From Leptidea sinapis (Eukaryota; Arthropoda; Insecta; Lepidoptera; Pieridae), in NCBI RefSeq assembly GCF_905404315.1, contig NC_066297.1, positions 124,001 through 188,000 of the forward strand: a DNA stretch of 64,000 nucleotides, in the 5' to 3' direction. Positions 40,488-54,266 of the stretch are shown piece after piece (positions within the stretch are counted from its first letter, which is position 1; each line of letters opens with the position of its first letter). The position numbers and the translations under genes are program-made. Under the pieces are notes generated by a model. The model did no database searches. It had not been told where the DNA came from and worked only from the letters and a program-made list of their open reading frames with translations.

Positions 40488-43400
40488 CTGCACCCTCGAG
40501 AACCTCGGATACGATACCCATAATCTAGATATCATACTTTTGAGCGGCGGCCATCTCGGATTTAAAAATGATCCCAAAATTGTTTTCTGCACCCTCGAGA
40601 ACCTCGGATACGATACCCATAATGTAGTTATCATAATTTTGAGCAGCGGCCATCTTGGATTTCAGAAATGATCACAAAATCGTTCTGTGCACTCTCTAGA
40701 ACCTCGGACACGATATCCATATTGCTAAAATCATAATTTTGTGCGGCGACCATCTTGGATTTGAAAAATGATCACCAAATCGTTCTCTGTACACTTGAGA
40801 ACCTCGGATACGATACCCATAATGTAGTTATCATAATTTTGAGCGGCGGCCATCTTGGATTTAACAATTATCCCAAAATTGTTTTCTGCAACCTCAAGAA
40901 CCTCGGATACGATACATATATTTTTGTGATCATAATCTTGCACGGCGGCCATCTTGGATTTGAAAAATGATCATAAAATCTTTCTCAGCACCCTCGAAAA
41001 ACTCGGATACGATACCCATAATGTAGTTATCATACTTTTGAGCGGCGGCCATCTTGGATTTGAAAACTGATCACAAAATCGTTATCTGCACCCTCGAGAA
41101 GCTCGGATACGATACCCATAATCTAGTTTTCATACTTTTGAGCGGCGGCCATCTCGGATTTTAAAATGATCCCAAAATTTTTTTCTGCACCCTCGAGAAC
41201 CTCGGACACGATATCAGTATTGCTCAAAATATAATTTTGTTCGGCTGCCATCTTGGATTAGAAAAATGGTCACAAAATCATTCTCAGCACCCTCGAGAAC
41301 CTCGGATACGATACCCATAATGTAGTTATCAGACTTTTGAGCGGCGGCCATCTTGGATTTCAAAATTGTTCTCAGCACCCTCGAGAACCTCGGATAAGAT
41401 ACCCGTATTGAAGTTATCATACTTTAAAGCGGCGGCTATTTTCGATTTGAAAAATGATCACAAAATCGTTCTCTGCACAATCGAGAACCTCAGATACGAT
41501 ACCCATAATGTAGTTATCATAATTTTGAGCGGCGTCCATCTTGGATTTAAAAAATTATCACAAAATCGTTCTGTGCACTCTCGAGAAGCTCGGATACGAT
41601 ACCCATATTTTTGTGATCATAATCTTGCACGGCGTCCATCTCGGATTTAAAAATGATCCCAAAATTGTTTTCTGCACCCTCGAGAACCTCGGACACGATA
41701 TCCATATTGCTAAAATCGTAATTTTTTCGCGGCGGCCATCTTGGATTTGAAAAATGATCATTAAATCGTTCTCTGCATCCTCGAGAACCTCGGATACGAT
41801 ACCCAAAATCTAGTTATCATACTTTTAAACGGTGGCCATCTCGGATTTAAAAATGATCCCAAAATTGTTTTCTGCACCCTCGAGAACCTCGGACACGATA
41901 TCCATATTGCTGAAAACGTAATGGTTTGCGGCAACCCTCTTGAATTTCTAAAATGAAGGCAGAATTAATCTCTGCTCCCTCGAGAACCTCGGACACGATA
42001 TCCATATTGCTGAAAACATAATTTTGTGCGGCGGCCATCTTGGATTAGAAAAATGATCACAAAATCGTTCTCACCACCCTTGAGATTCTCGGATACGATA
42101 TCCATAATATAGTTATCAAACTTTTGAGCGGCGGCCATCTTGGATTCGAAAAATGATCACAAAATCGTTCTCTGCACTCTCAAGAATCTCGGATACGATA
42201 CTCATATTTTTGTGATCATAAACTTGCACGGCGGCCATCTCGGATTTAAAAATGATCCCAAAATTGTTTTCTGCACCCTCGAGAACCTTGGACACGATAT
42301 CCATATTGCTGAAATCATAATTTTGTGCGGCAGCCATCTTGGATTTGAAAAATGATCACCAAATCGTTCTCTGCACCCTCGAGAACCTCGGATACGATAC
42401 CCATAATCTAGTTATCATACTTTTGAGCTGCGGCCATCTCGGATTTAAAAATGATCCCAAAATTGTTTTCTGCACCCTCGAGAACCTCAGACACGATATC
42501 CATATTGCTGAAAACATAATGGTTTGCGGCAGCCCTCTTGGATTTCTTAAATGATCGCAGAATTCTTCTCTGCACCCTCGAGAACCTCGGACAAGATATC
42601 CATATTGCTAAAAATATAATTTTGTGCGGCGGCAATCTTGGATTTGAAAAATGATCACCAAATCGTTCTCTGCACCCTCGAGAACCTCGGATACGATACC
42701 CATAATCTAGATATCATACTTTTGAGCGGCGGCCATCTCGGATTTATAAATGATCCCAAAATTGTTTTCTGCACCCTCGAGAACCTCGGATACGATACCC
42801 GTAATGTAGTTATCATAATTTTGAGCAGCGGCCATCTTGGATTTCAGAAATGATCACTACATCGTTCTGTGCACTCTCGAGAACCTCGGACACGATATCC
42901 ATATTGCTAAAATCATAATTTTGTGCGGCGACCATCTTGGATTTGAAAAATGATCACCAAATCGTTCTCTGTACACTTGAGAACCTCGGATACGATACCC
43001 ATAATGTAGTTTTCATAATTTTGAGCGGCAGCCATCATGGATTTAACAATTATCCCAAAATTGTTTTCTGCAACCTCAAGAACCTCGGATACGATACCCA
43101 TATTTTTGTGATCATAATCTTGCACGGCGGCCATCTTGGATTTGAAAAATGATCACAAAATCTTTCTCAGCACCCTCGAAAAACTCGGATACGATACCCA
43201 TAATCTAGTTATCATACTTTTGAGCGGCGGCCATCTTGGATTTGAAAACTGATCACAAAATCGTAATCTGCACCCTCGAGAAGCTCGGATACGATACCCA
43301 TAATCTAGTTATCATACTTTTGAGCGGCGGCCATCTTGGATTTCATTATCGTTCTCAGCACCCTCGAGAACCTCGGATACGATACCCGTATTGTAGTTAT

Positions 43401-45638
43401 CATACTTTTAAGCGGCGGCTATTTTCGATTTGAAAAATTATCACAAAATCGTTCTCTGCACACTCGAGAACCTCAGATACGATACCCATAATGTAGTTAT
43501 CATAATTTTGATCGGCGTCCATCTTGGATTTAAAAAATGATCACAAAATCGTTCTGTGCACTCTCGAGAAGCTCGGATACGATACCCATATTTTTGTGAT
43601 CATAATCTTGCACGGCGGCCATCTCGGATATAAAAATGATCCCAAAATTTTTTTCTGCACCCTCGAGAAACTCGGACACGATATCCATATTGCTAAAATC
43701 ATAATTTTGTGCGGCGGCCATCTTGGATTTGAAAAATGATCATTAAATCGTTCTCTGCACCCTCGAGAACTTCGGATACGATACCCATAATCTAGTTATC
43801 ATACTTTTAAACGGCGGCCATCTCGGATTCAAAAATGATCCCAAAATTGTTTTCTGCAACCTCGAGAACTTCGGATACGAAACCCATATTTTTGTGATCA
43901 TAATCTTGCACGGCGGCCATCTTAGATTTGAAAAATGATCACAAAATCATTCTCAGCACCCTCGAAAAACTGGGATACGATACCCATAATGTAGTTATCA
44001 TACTTTTGAGCTGCGGCCATCTCGGATTTAAAAATGATCCCAAAATTGTTTTCTGCACCCTCGAGAAGAGAACCTCGGACACGATAACCATATTGCTAAA
44101 ATCATAATTTTGTGCGGCGGCCATCTTGGATTTGAAAAATGATCACCAAATCGTTCTCTGTACACTTGAGAACCTCGGATACGATACCCATATTTTTATG
44201 ATCCTAATCTTGCACGGCGGCCATCTTGGATTTGAAAAATGATCACAAAATCTTTCTCAGCACCCTCGAAAAACTCGGATACGATATCCATAATGTATTT
44301 ATCATAATTTTGAGCGGCGGCCATCTTGGATTTGAAAACTGATCACAAAATCGTTCTCTGCACCCTCGAAAAGCTCGGATACGATACCCATAATCTAGTT
44401 ATCATACTTTTGAGCGGCGGCCATCTCGGATTTTAAAATGATCCCAAAATTGTTTTCTGCATCCTCGAGAACCTCGCACACGATATCGATATTGCTGAAA
44501 ACGTAATGGTTTGCGGCAACCCTCTTGTATTTCTAAAATGAAGGCAGAATTCTTCTCTGCACCCTCGAGAACCTCGGACACGATATCCATATTGCTGAAA
44601 ACATAATTTTGTGCGGCGGCCATCTTGGATTAGAAAAATGATCACAAAATCGTTCTCAGCACCCTTGAGAACCTCGGATACGATATCCATAATATAGTTA
44701 TCAAACTTTTGAGCGGCGGCCATCTTGGATTCGAAAAATTATCACAAAATCGTTCTCTGCACTCTCAAGAATCTCGGATACGATACCCATATTTTTGTGA
44801 TCATAATCTTGGATTTGAAAAATGGTCACAAAATCGTTCTGAGCAACCTCGAGAACCTCGGATACGATACCCATAATGTAATTATCATAATTTTGAGCGG
44901 CGGCCATCTTGGATTTAAAAATGATCCCAAGTTGTTTTCTGCAACCTCGAGAACCTCGGATACGATACCCATATTTTTGTGATCATAATCTTGCACGGCG
45001 GCCATCTTGGATTTGAAAAATGATCACAAAATCATTCTCAGCACCCTCGAGAACCTCGGATACGATACCCATAATCTAGGTATCATACTTTTGAGCTGCG
45101 GCCATCTCGGATTTAAAAATGATCCCAAAATTGTTTTCTGCACCCTCGAGAACCTCGGATACGATACCCATAATGTAGTTATCATAATTTTGAGCGGCGG
45201 CCATCTTGGATTTGAAAAATGATCACCAAATCGTTCTCTGCACCCTCGAGAACCTCGGATACGATACCCATAATCTAGATATCATACTTTTGAGCGGCGG
45301 CCATCTCGGATTTAAAAATGATCCCAAACTTGTTTTCTGCACCCTCGAGAACCTCGGATACGATACCCATAATGTAGTTATCATAATTTTGAGCGGCGGC
45401 CATCTTGGATTTCAGAAATGATCACAAAATCGTTCTGTGCACTCTCGAGAACCTCGGATACGATACTCATATTTTTGTGATCATAAACTTGCACGGCGGC
45501 CATCTCGGATTTAAAAATGATCCTAAAATTGTTTTCTGCACCCTCGAGAAACTTGGACACGATATCCATATTGCTGAAATCATAATTTTGTGCGGCAGCC
45601 ATCTTGGATTTGAAAAATGATCACCAAATCGTTCTCTG
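40488..45638 (+). repeat. Mosaic segment between 16-mer and 5-mer HORs
   Basis: Bases 40,456-41,840 parallel 5,424-6,810 at an offset of 35,032. Bases 42,140-43,160 parallel 35,719-36,740 at 6,421. Bases 43,524-44,000 parallel 53,325-53,800 at 9,801, including TCGGATATAAAAATG and GAACTTCGGATACGAAACCC. Bases 44,725-45,100 parallel 47,798-48,170 at 3,073. A private 5-bp insertion makes CTCGAGAAGAGAACCTCGG near 44,060. A GGATTTCATTATCG short unit is near 43,338. All of it is satellite. Confidence 0.85.
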
Positions 45639-46136
45639 CACCCTCCAGAACCTCGGATACGATACCCATATTCTAGTTATCATACTTTTGAGCGGCAGCC
45701 ATCTCGGATTTAAAAATGATCCCAAAATTGTTTTCTGCACCCTCGAGAACCTCAGACACGATATCCATATTGCTGAAAACGTAATTTTGTGCGGCGGCCA
45801 TCTTGGATTAGAAAAATGATCACAAAATCGTTCACAGCACCCTCGTGAACCTCGGACACGATATCCATATTGCTAAAATCATAATTTTGTGCGGCGGCAA
45901 TCTTGGATTTGAAAAATGATCACCAAATCGTTCTCTGTACACTTGAGAACCTCGGATACTATACCCATAATGTAGTTATCATAATTTTGAGCGGCGGCCA
46001 TCTTGGATTTAACAATTATCCCAAAATTGTTTTCTGCAACTTCAAGAACCTCGGATACGATACCTTTATATTTGTGATCATAATCTTGCACGGCGGCCAC
46101 CTTGGATTTGAAAAATGATCACAAAATCTTTCTCAG
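45639..46136 (+). repeat. 5-monomer HOR copy 1
   Basis: The copy starts in CACCCTCCAGAACCTCGG, where the XhoI site is changed to CTCCAG. It contains a GGCAGCCATCTCGG unit that joins a class B front to an ACGTAATTTTGTGC tail, then a unit with GTTCACAGCACCCTCGTG, a GGCGGCAATC unit with CTTGAGAACCTCGGATACTATACC, and a TTAACAATTATCCC unit with CAACTTCAAGAACC. Confidence 0.85.
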
Positions 46137-46635
46137 CACCCTCCAGAACCTCGGATACGATACCCATATTCTAGTTATCATACTTTTGAGCGGCAGCCGT
46201 CTTGTATTTCTAAAATGATCGCAGAATTCTTCTCTGCACCCTCGAGAACCTCGGACACGATATCCATATTGCTGAAAACATAATTTTGTGCGGCGGCCAT
46301 CTTGGATTAAAAAAATTATCACAAAATCGTTCACAGCACCCTCGTGAACCTCGGACACGATATCCATATTGCTAAAATCATAATTTTGTGCGGCGGCAAT
46401 CTTGGATTTGAAAAATGATCACCAAATCGTTCTCTGTACACTTGAGAACCTCGGATACTATACCCATAATGTAGTTATCATAATTTTGAGCGGCGGCCAT
46501 CTTGGATTTAACAATTATCCCAAAATTGTTTTCTGCAACTTCAAGAACCTCGGATACGATACCTTTATTTTTGTGATCATAATCTTGCACGGCGGCCATC
46601 TTGGATTTGAAAAATGATCACAAAATCTTTCTCAG
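46137..46635 (+). repeat. 5-monomer HOR copy 2
   Basis: It repeats copy 1, with the same CTCCAG, GGATACTATACC and CAACTTCAAG markers. The offset is 498 bp before, and 499 bp after, the monomer that differs: here GGCAGCCGTCTTGTATTTC replaces GGCAGCCATCTCGG. At 48,870-49,060 both of those monomers stand side by side, so each copy appears to have lost a different one. Confidence 0.83.
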
Positions 46636-48069
46636 CACCCTCGAAAAACTCGGATACGATACCCATAAAGTAGTTATCATACTTTTGAGCGGCGGCCATC
46701 TTGGATTTGAAAACTGATCACAAAATCGTTCTATGCACCCTCCAGAAGCTCGGATACGTTACCCATAATCTAGTTATCATACTTTTGGGCGGCGGCCATC
46801 TCGGATCTTAAAATGATCCCAAAATTGTTTTCTGCACCCTCGAGAACCTCGGACACGATATCAGTATTGCTCAAAATATAATTTTGTTCGGCTGCCATCT
46901 TGGATTAGCAAAATGGTCACAAAATCATTCTCAGCACCCTCGAGAACCTCGGATACGATACCCATAATCTAGTTATCATACTTTTGAGCGGCGGCCATCT
47001 CGGATTTAAAAATGATCCCAAAATTGTTTTCTGCACCCTCGAGAACCTCAGACACGATATCCATATTGCTGAAAACGTAATGGTTTGCGGCAGCCGTCTT
47101 TTATTTCTAAAATGATCGCAGAATTCTTCTCTGCACCCTCGAGAACCTCGGACACGATATCCATATTGCTGAAAACATTATTTTGTGCGGCGGCCATCTT
47201 GGATTAGAAAAATGATCACAAAATCGTTCTCAGCACCCTTGAGAACCTCGGATACGATATCCATATTTTTGTGATCATAATCTTGCACGGCAGCCCTCTT
47301 GTATTTGAAAAATGATCACAAATTCGTTCTCAGCACGCTGGAGAACCTCAGATACGATACCCATAATGTATTTATCATACATTTGAGCGGCGGCCATCTT
47401 GGATTTGAAAAATGATAACAAAATCGTTCTCTGCACTCTCGAGAACCTCGGATACGATACCCATAATGTAGTTATCATAATTTTGAGCGGCGGCCATCTT
47501 GGATTTCAAAAATGATCACAAAATCGTTCTGTTTACTCTCGAGAACTTTGGATACGATACCCTTATTTTTGTGATCATAATCTTGCACGGAGGCCATCTC
47601 GGATTTAAAAATGATCCCAAAATAGGTTTTTGCACCCTCGAGAACCTTGGACACGATATCCATATTGCTGAAAACATAATTTTGTGCGGCGGCCATCTTG
47701 GATTAGAAAAATGATCACAAAATCGTTCTCAGCACCCTTGAGAACCTCGGATACGATATCCATAATATAGTTATCAAACTTTTGAGCGGCGGCCATCTTG
47801 GATTCGAACAATGATCACAAAATCGTTCTCTGCACTCTCAAGAATCTCGGATACGATACCCATATTTTTGTGATCATAATCTTGGATTTGAAAAATGGTC
47901 ACAAAATCGTTCTGAGCAACCTCGAGAACCTCGGATACGATACCCATAATGTAGTTATCATAATTTTGAGCGGCGGCCATCTTGGATTTAAAAATGATCC
48001 CAAGTTGTTTTCTGCAACCTCGAGAACCTCGGATGCGATACCCATATTTTTGTGATCATAATCTTGCAC
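46636..48069 (+). repeat. Segment leading into the 24-mer HOR
   Basis: Bases 47,275-47,480 resemble 20,981-21,184 and 23,661-23,864 (CGGCAGCCCTCTTG, then a CTGGAGAACCTC unit). Bases 47,500-47,640 resemble 23,902-24,040. The unit near 47,620 is degraded (CAAAATAGGTTTTTGC). Bases 47,798-48,069 carry the 16-bp-deleted pair and a CGGATGCGATACCC variant near 48,031 that recurs at 54,454. Confidence 0.85.
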
Positions 48070-50442
48070 GGCGGCCATCTTGGATTTGAAAAATGATCAC
48101 AAAATCATTCTCAGCACCCTCGAGAACCTCGGATACGATACCCATAATCTAGTTAACATACTTTTGAGCTGCGGCCATCTCGGATTTAAAAATGATCCCA
48201 AAATTGTTTTCTGCACCCTCGAGAACCTCGGACACGATATCCATATTGCTGAAAACATAATGGTTTGCGGCAGCCCTCTTGGATTTCTAAAATGATCGCA
48301 GAATTCTTCTCTGCACCCTCGAGAACCTCGGACAAGATATCCATATTGCTAAAAATATAATTTTATGCGGCGGCAATCTTGGATTTGAAAAATGATCACC
48401 AAATCGTTCTCTGCACCCTCGAGAACCTCGGATACGATACCCATAATCTAGATAACATACATTCGAGCGGCGGCCATCTCGGATTTAAAAATGATCCCAA
48501 AATTGTTTTCTGCACCCTCGAGAACCTCGGATACGATACCCATACTGTAGTTATCATAATTTTGAGCGGCGGCCATCTTGGATTTCAGAAATGATCACAA
48601 AATCATTCTGTGCACTCTCGAGAACCTCGGATACGATACCCATATTTTTGTGATCATAAACTTGCACGGCGGCCATCTCGGATTTAAAAATGATCCCAAA
48701 ATTGTTTTCTGCACCCTCGAGAACCTTGAACACGATATCCATATTGCTGAAATCATAATTTTGTGCGGCAGCCATCTTGGATTTGAAAAATGATCACCAA
48801 ATCGTTCTCTGCACCCTCGAGAACCTCGGATACGATACCCATAATCTAGTTATCATACTTTTGAGCGGCAGCCATCTCGGATTTAAAAATGATCCCAAAA
48901 TTGTTTTCTGCACCCTCGAGAACCTCAGACACGATATCCATATTGCTGAAAACGTAATGGTTTGCGGCAGCCGTCTTGTATTTCTAAAATGTTCGCAGAA
49001 TTCTTCTCTGCACCCTCGAGAACCTCGAACACGATATCCATATTGCTGAAAACATAATTTTGTGCGGCGGCCATCTTGGATTAGAAAAATGATCACAAAA
49101 TCGTTCTCAGCACCCTCGAGAACCTCGGACACGATATCCATATTGCTAAAATCATAATTTTGTGCGGCGGCCATCTTGGATTTGAAAAATGATCAACAAA
49201 TCATTCTCTGTACACTTGAGAACCTCGGATACGATACCCATAATGTAGTTATCATAATTTTGAGCGGCGGCCATCTTGGATTTAACAATTATCCCAAAAT
49301 TGTTTTCTGCAACCTCAAGAACCTCGGATACGATACCCATATTTTTGTGATCATAATCTTGCACGGCGGCCATCTTGGATTTGAAAAATGATCACAAAAT
49401 CTTTCTCAGCACCCTCGAGAAGCTCGGATACGATACCCATAGTCTAGTTATCATACTTTTGAGCGGCGGCCATCTTTGATTTTAAAATGATCCCAAAATT
49501 GTTTTCTGCACCCTCGAGAACCTCGGACACGATATCAGTATTGCTCAAAACATAATTTTGTTCGGCTGCTATCTTCGATTTGAAAAATGATCACAAAATC
49601 TTTCTCAGCACCCTCGAAAAACTCGGATACGATACCCATAATGTAGTTATCATACTTTTGAGCGGCGGCCATCTTGGATTTGAAAACTGATCACCAAATC
49701 GTTCTCTGTACACTTGAGAACCTCGGATACGATACCCATAATGTAGTTATCATAATTTTGAGCGGCGGCCATCTTGGATTTAAAAATTATCCCAAAATTG
49801 TTTTCTGCAACCTCAAGAACCTCGGATACGATACCCATATTTTTGTGATCATAAACTTGCACGGCGGCAATCTCGGATTTAAAAATGATCCCAAAATTGT
49901 TTTCTGCACCCTCGAGAACCTTGGACACGATATCCATATTGCTGAAATCATAATTTTGTGCGGCAGCCATCTTGGATTTGAAAAATGATCACCAAATCGA
50001 TCTCTGCACCCTCGAGAACCTCGGATACGATACCCATAATCTAGTTATCATACTTTTGAGCTGCGGCCATCTCGGATTTAAATATGATCCCAAAATTGTT
50101 TTCTGCACCCTCGAGAACCTTGGACACGATATCCATATTGCTGAAAACATAATTTTGTGCGGCGGCCATCTTGGATTCGAAAAATGATCACAAAATCGTT
50201 CTCTGCATTCTCAAGAATCTCGGATACGATACCCATATTTTTGTGATCATAATCTTGGATTTGAAAAATGGTTTCAAAATCGTTCTGAGCACCCTCGAGA
50301 ACCTCGGATACGATACCCATAATGTAGTTATCATAATTTTGAGCGGCGGCCATCTTGGATTTAAAAATGATCCCAAGTTGTTTTCTGCAACCTCGAGAAC
50401 CTCGGATACGATACCCATATTTTTGTGATCATAATCTTGCAC
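48070..50442 (+). repeat. 24-monomer HOR copy 1 (2,373 bp)
   Basis: This is 24 monomers including one 16-bp-deleted pair near 50,256. I noticed about six base differences from copy 2, for example GTTAACATAC near 48,154, CTTGAACACG near 48,725 and ATCTTCGATTTG near 49,571. Shared markers are TACATTCGAGCGG near 48,457, CATACTGTAGTTATC near 48,541, AATGTTCGCAG near 48,988 and CATAGTCTAGTTATC near 49,438. Confidence 0.92.
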
Positions 50443-52815
50443 GGCGGCCATCTTGGATTTGAAAAATGATCACAAAATCATTCTCAGCACCCTCGAGAAC
50501 CTCGGATACGATACCCATAATCTAGTTATCATACTTTTGAGCTGCGGCCATCTCGGATTTAAAAATGATCCCAAAATTGTTTTCTGCACCCTCGAGAACC
50601 TCAGACACGATATCCATATTGCTGAAAACATAATGGTTTGCGGCAGCCCTCTTGGATTTCTAAAATGATCGCAGAATTCTTCTCTGCACCCTCGAGAACC
50701 TCGGACAAGATATCCATATTGCTAAAAATATAATTTTATGCGGCGGCAATCTTGGATTTGAAAAATGATCACCAAATCGTTCTCTGCACCCTCGAGAACC
50801 TCGGATACGATACCCATAATCTAGATAACATACATTCGAGCGGCGGCCATCTCGGATTTAAAAATGATCCCAAAATTGTTTTCTGCACCCTCGAGAACCT
50901 CGGATACGATACCCATACTGTAGTTATCATAATTTTGAGCGGCGGCCATCTTGGATTTCAGAAATGATCACAAAATCATTCTGTGCACTCTCGAGAACCT
51001 CGGATACGATACCCATATTTTTGTGATCATAAACTTGCACGGCGGCCATCTCGGATTTAAAAATGATCCCAAAATTGTTTTCTGCACCCTCGAGAACCTT
51101 GGACACGATATCCATATTGCTGAAATCATAATTTTGTGCGGCAGCCATCTTGGATTTGAAAAATGATCACCAAATCGTTCTCTGCACCCTCGAGAACCTC
51201 GGATACGATACCCATAATCTAGTTATCATACTTTTGAGCGGCAGCCATCTCGGATTTAAAAATGATCCCAAAATTGTTTTCTGCACCCTCGAGAACCTCA
51301 GACACGATATCCATATTGCTGAAAACGTAATGGTTTGCGGCAGCCGTCTTGTATTTCTAAAATGTTCGCAGAATTCTTCTCTGCACCCTCGAGAACCTCG
51401 AACACGATATCCATATTGCTGAAAACATAATTTTGTGCGGCGGCCATCTTGGATTAGAAAAATGATCACAAAATCGTTCTCAGCACCCTCGAGAACCTCG
51501 GACACGATATCCATATTGCTAAAATCATAATTTTGTGCGGCGGCCATCTTGGATTTGAAAAATGATCAACAAATCATTCTCTGTACACTTGAGAACCTCG
51601 GATACGATACCCATAATGTAGTTATCATAATTTTGAGCGGCGGCCATCTTGGATTTAACAATTATCCCAAAATTGTTTTCTGCAACCTCAAGAACCTCGG
51701 ATACGATACCCATATTTTTGTGATCATAATCTTGCACGGCGGCCATCTTGGATTTGAAAAATGATCACAAAATCTTTCTCAGCACCCTCGAGAAGCTCGG
51801 ATACGATACCCATAGTCTAGTTATCATACTTTTGAGCGGCGGCCATCTTTGATTTTAAAATGATCCCAAAATTGTTTTCTGCACCCTCGAGAACATCGGA
51901 CACGATATCAGTATTGCTCAAAACATAATTTTGTTCGGCTGCTATCTTGGATTTGAAAAATGATCACAAAATCTTTCTCAGCACCCTCGAAAAACTCGGA
52001 TACGATACCCATAATGTAGTTATCATACTTTTGAGCGGCGGCCATCTTGGATTTGAAAACTGATCACCAAATCGTTCTCTGTACACTTGAGAACCTCGGA
52101 TACGATACCCATAATGTAGTTATCATAATTTTGAGCGGCGGCCATCTTGGATTTAAAAATTATCCCAAAATTGTTTTCTGCAACCTCAAGAACCTCGGAT
52201 ACGATACCCATATTTTTGTGATCATAAACTTGCACGGCGGCAATCTCGGATTTAAAAATGATCCCAAAATTGTTTTCTGCACCCTCGAGAACCTTGGACA
52301 CGATATCCATATTGCTGAAATCATAATTTTGTGCGGCAGCCATCTTGGATTTGAAAAATGATCACCAAATCGATCTCTGCACCCTCGAGAACCTCGGATA
52401 CGATACCCATAATCTAGTTATCATACTTTTGAGCTGCGGCCATCTCGGATTTAAATATGATCCCAAAATTGTTTTCTGCACCCTCGAGAACCTTGGACAC
52501 GATATCCATATTGCTGAAAACATAATTTTGTGCGGCGGCCATCTTGGATTCGAAAAATGATCACAAAATCGTTCTCTGCACTCTCAAGAATCTCGGATAC
52601 GATACCCATATTTTTGTGATCATAATCTTGGATTTGAAAAATGGTTTCAAAATCGTTCTGAGCACCCTCGAGAACCTCGGATACGATACCCATAATGTAG
52701 TTATCATAATTTTGAGCGGCGGCCATCTTGGATTTAAAAATGATCCCAAGTTGTTTTCTGCAACCTCGAGAACCTCGGATACGATACCCATATTTTTGTG
52801 ATCATAATCTTGCAC
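50443..52815 (+). repeat. 24-monomer HOR copy 2 (2,373 bp)
   Basis: This is a direct tandem copy of the previous block at exactly 2,373 bp. It carries its own private change, GAACATCGGACACG, near 51,892. About 340 bp of a third copy follow, to near 53,155, where TCTCTGTACACTTGAG replaces TCTCTGCACCCTCGAG. Confidence 0.92.
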
Positions 52816-54266
52816 GGCGGCCATCTTGGATTTGAAAAATGATCACAAAATCATTCTCAGCACCCTCGAGAACCTCGGATACGATACCCATAATCTAGTT
52901 ATCATACTTTTGAGCTGCGGCCATCTCGGATTTAAAAATGATCCCAAAATTGTTTTCTGCACCCTCGAGAACCTCAGACACGATATCCATATTGCTGAAA
53001 ACATAATGGTTTGCGGCAGCCCTCTTGGATTTCTAAAATGATCGCAGAATTCTTCTCTGCACCCTCGAGAACCTCGGACAAGATATACATATTGCTAAAA
53101 ATATAATTTTGTGCGGCGGCAATCTTGGATTTGAAAAATGATCACCAAATCGTTCTCTGTACACTTGAGAACCTCGGATACGATACCCATATTGTAGTTA
53201 TCATACTTTAAAGCGGCGGCTATTTTCGATTTGAAAAGTGATCACAAAATCGTTCTCTGCACACTCGAGAACCTCAGATACGATACCCATAATGTAGTTA
53301 TCATAATTTTGATCGGCGTCCATCTTGGATTTCAAAAATGATCGCAAAATCATTCTGTGCACTCTCGAGAAGCTCGGATACGATACATATATTTTTGTGA
53401 TCACAATCTTGCACGGCGGCCATCTCGGATATAAAAATGATCCCAAAATTTTTTTCTGCACCCTCGAGAAACTCGGACACGATATCCATATTGCTAAAGT
53501 CATAATTTTGTGCGGCGGCCATCTTGTTTTTGAAAAGTGATCATCAAATCGTTCTCTGCACCCTCGAGAACTTCGGATACGATACCCATAATCTAGTTAT
53601 CATACTTTTAAACGGCGGCCATCTCGGATTCAAAAATGATCCCAAAATTGTTTTCTGCAACCTCGAGAACTTCGGATACGAAACCCATATTTTTGTGATC
53701 ATAATCTTGCACGGCAGCCATCTTAAATTTGAAAAATGATCACAAAATCATTCTCAGCACCCTCGAAAAACTGGGATACGATACCCATAATGTAGTTATC
53801 ATACTTTTGAGAGGCGGCCATCTTGGATTTGAAAACTGATCACAAAATCGTTCTCTGCACCCTCGAGAACCTCGGATACGATACCCATAATCTAGTTATC
53901 ATACTTTTGAGCTGCGGCCATCTCGGATTTAAAAATGATCCCAAAATTGTTTTCTGCACCCTCGAGAACCTCGGACACGATATCCATATTGCTGAAAACA
54001 TAATTTTGTGCGGCGGCCATCTTGGATTTGAAAAATGATCACCAAATCGTTCTCTGTACACTTGAGAACTTCGGATACGATACCCATAATGTAGTTATCA
54101 TAATTTTGAGCGGCGGCCATCTTGGATTTAAAAATTATCCCAAAATTGTTTTCTGCAACCTCAAGAACCTCGGATACGATACCCATATTTTTGTGATCAT
54201 AATCTTGCACGGCGGCCATCTTGGATTTGAAAAATGATCACAAAATCATTCTCAGCACCCTCGAGA
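52816..54266 (+). repeat. Start of third 24-mer copy, then segment shared with the 34-mer
   Basis: After the first 340 bp, bases 53,270-54,220 follow 58,217-59,167 at an offset of 4,947. They include TTTTGATCGGCGTCC near 53,308, CTTGTTTTTGAAAA near 53,523, CTGGGATACG near 53,770 and TTTTGAGAGGCGGCC near 53,805. Inside the 34-mer the same segment is found again at 61,571-62,520. Confidence 0.87.
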
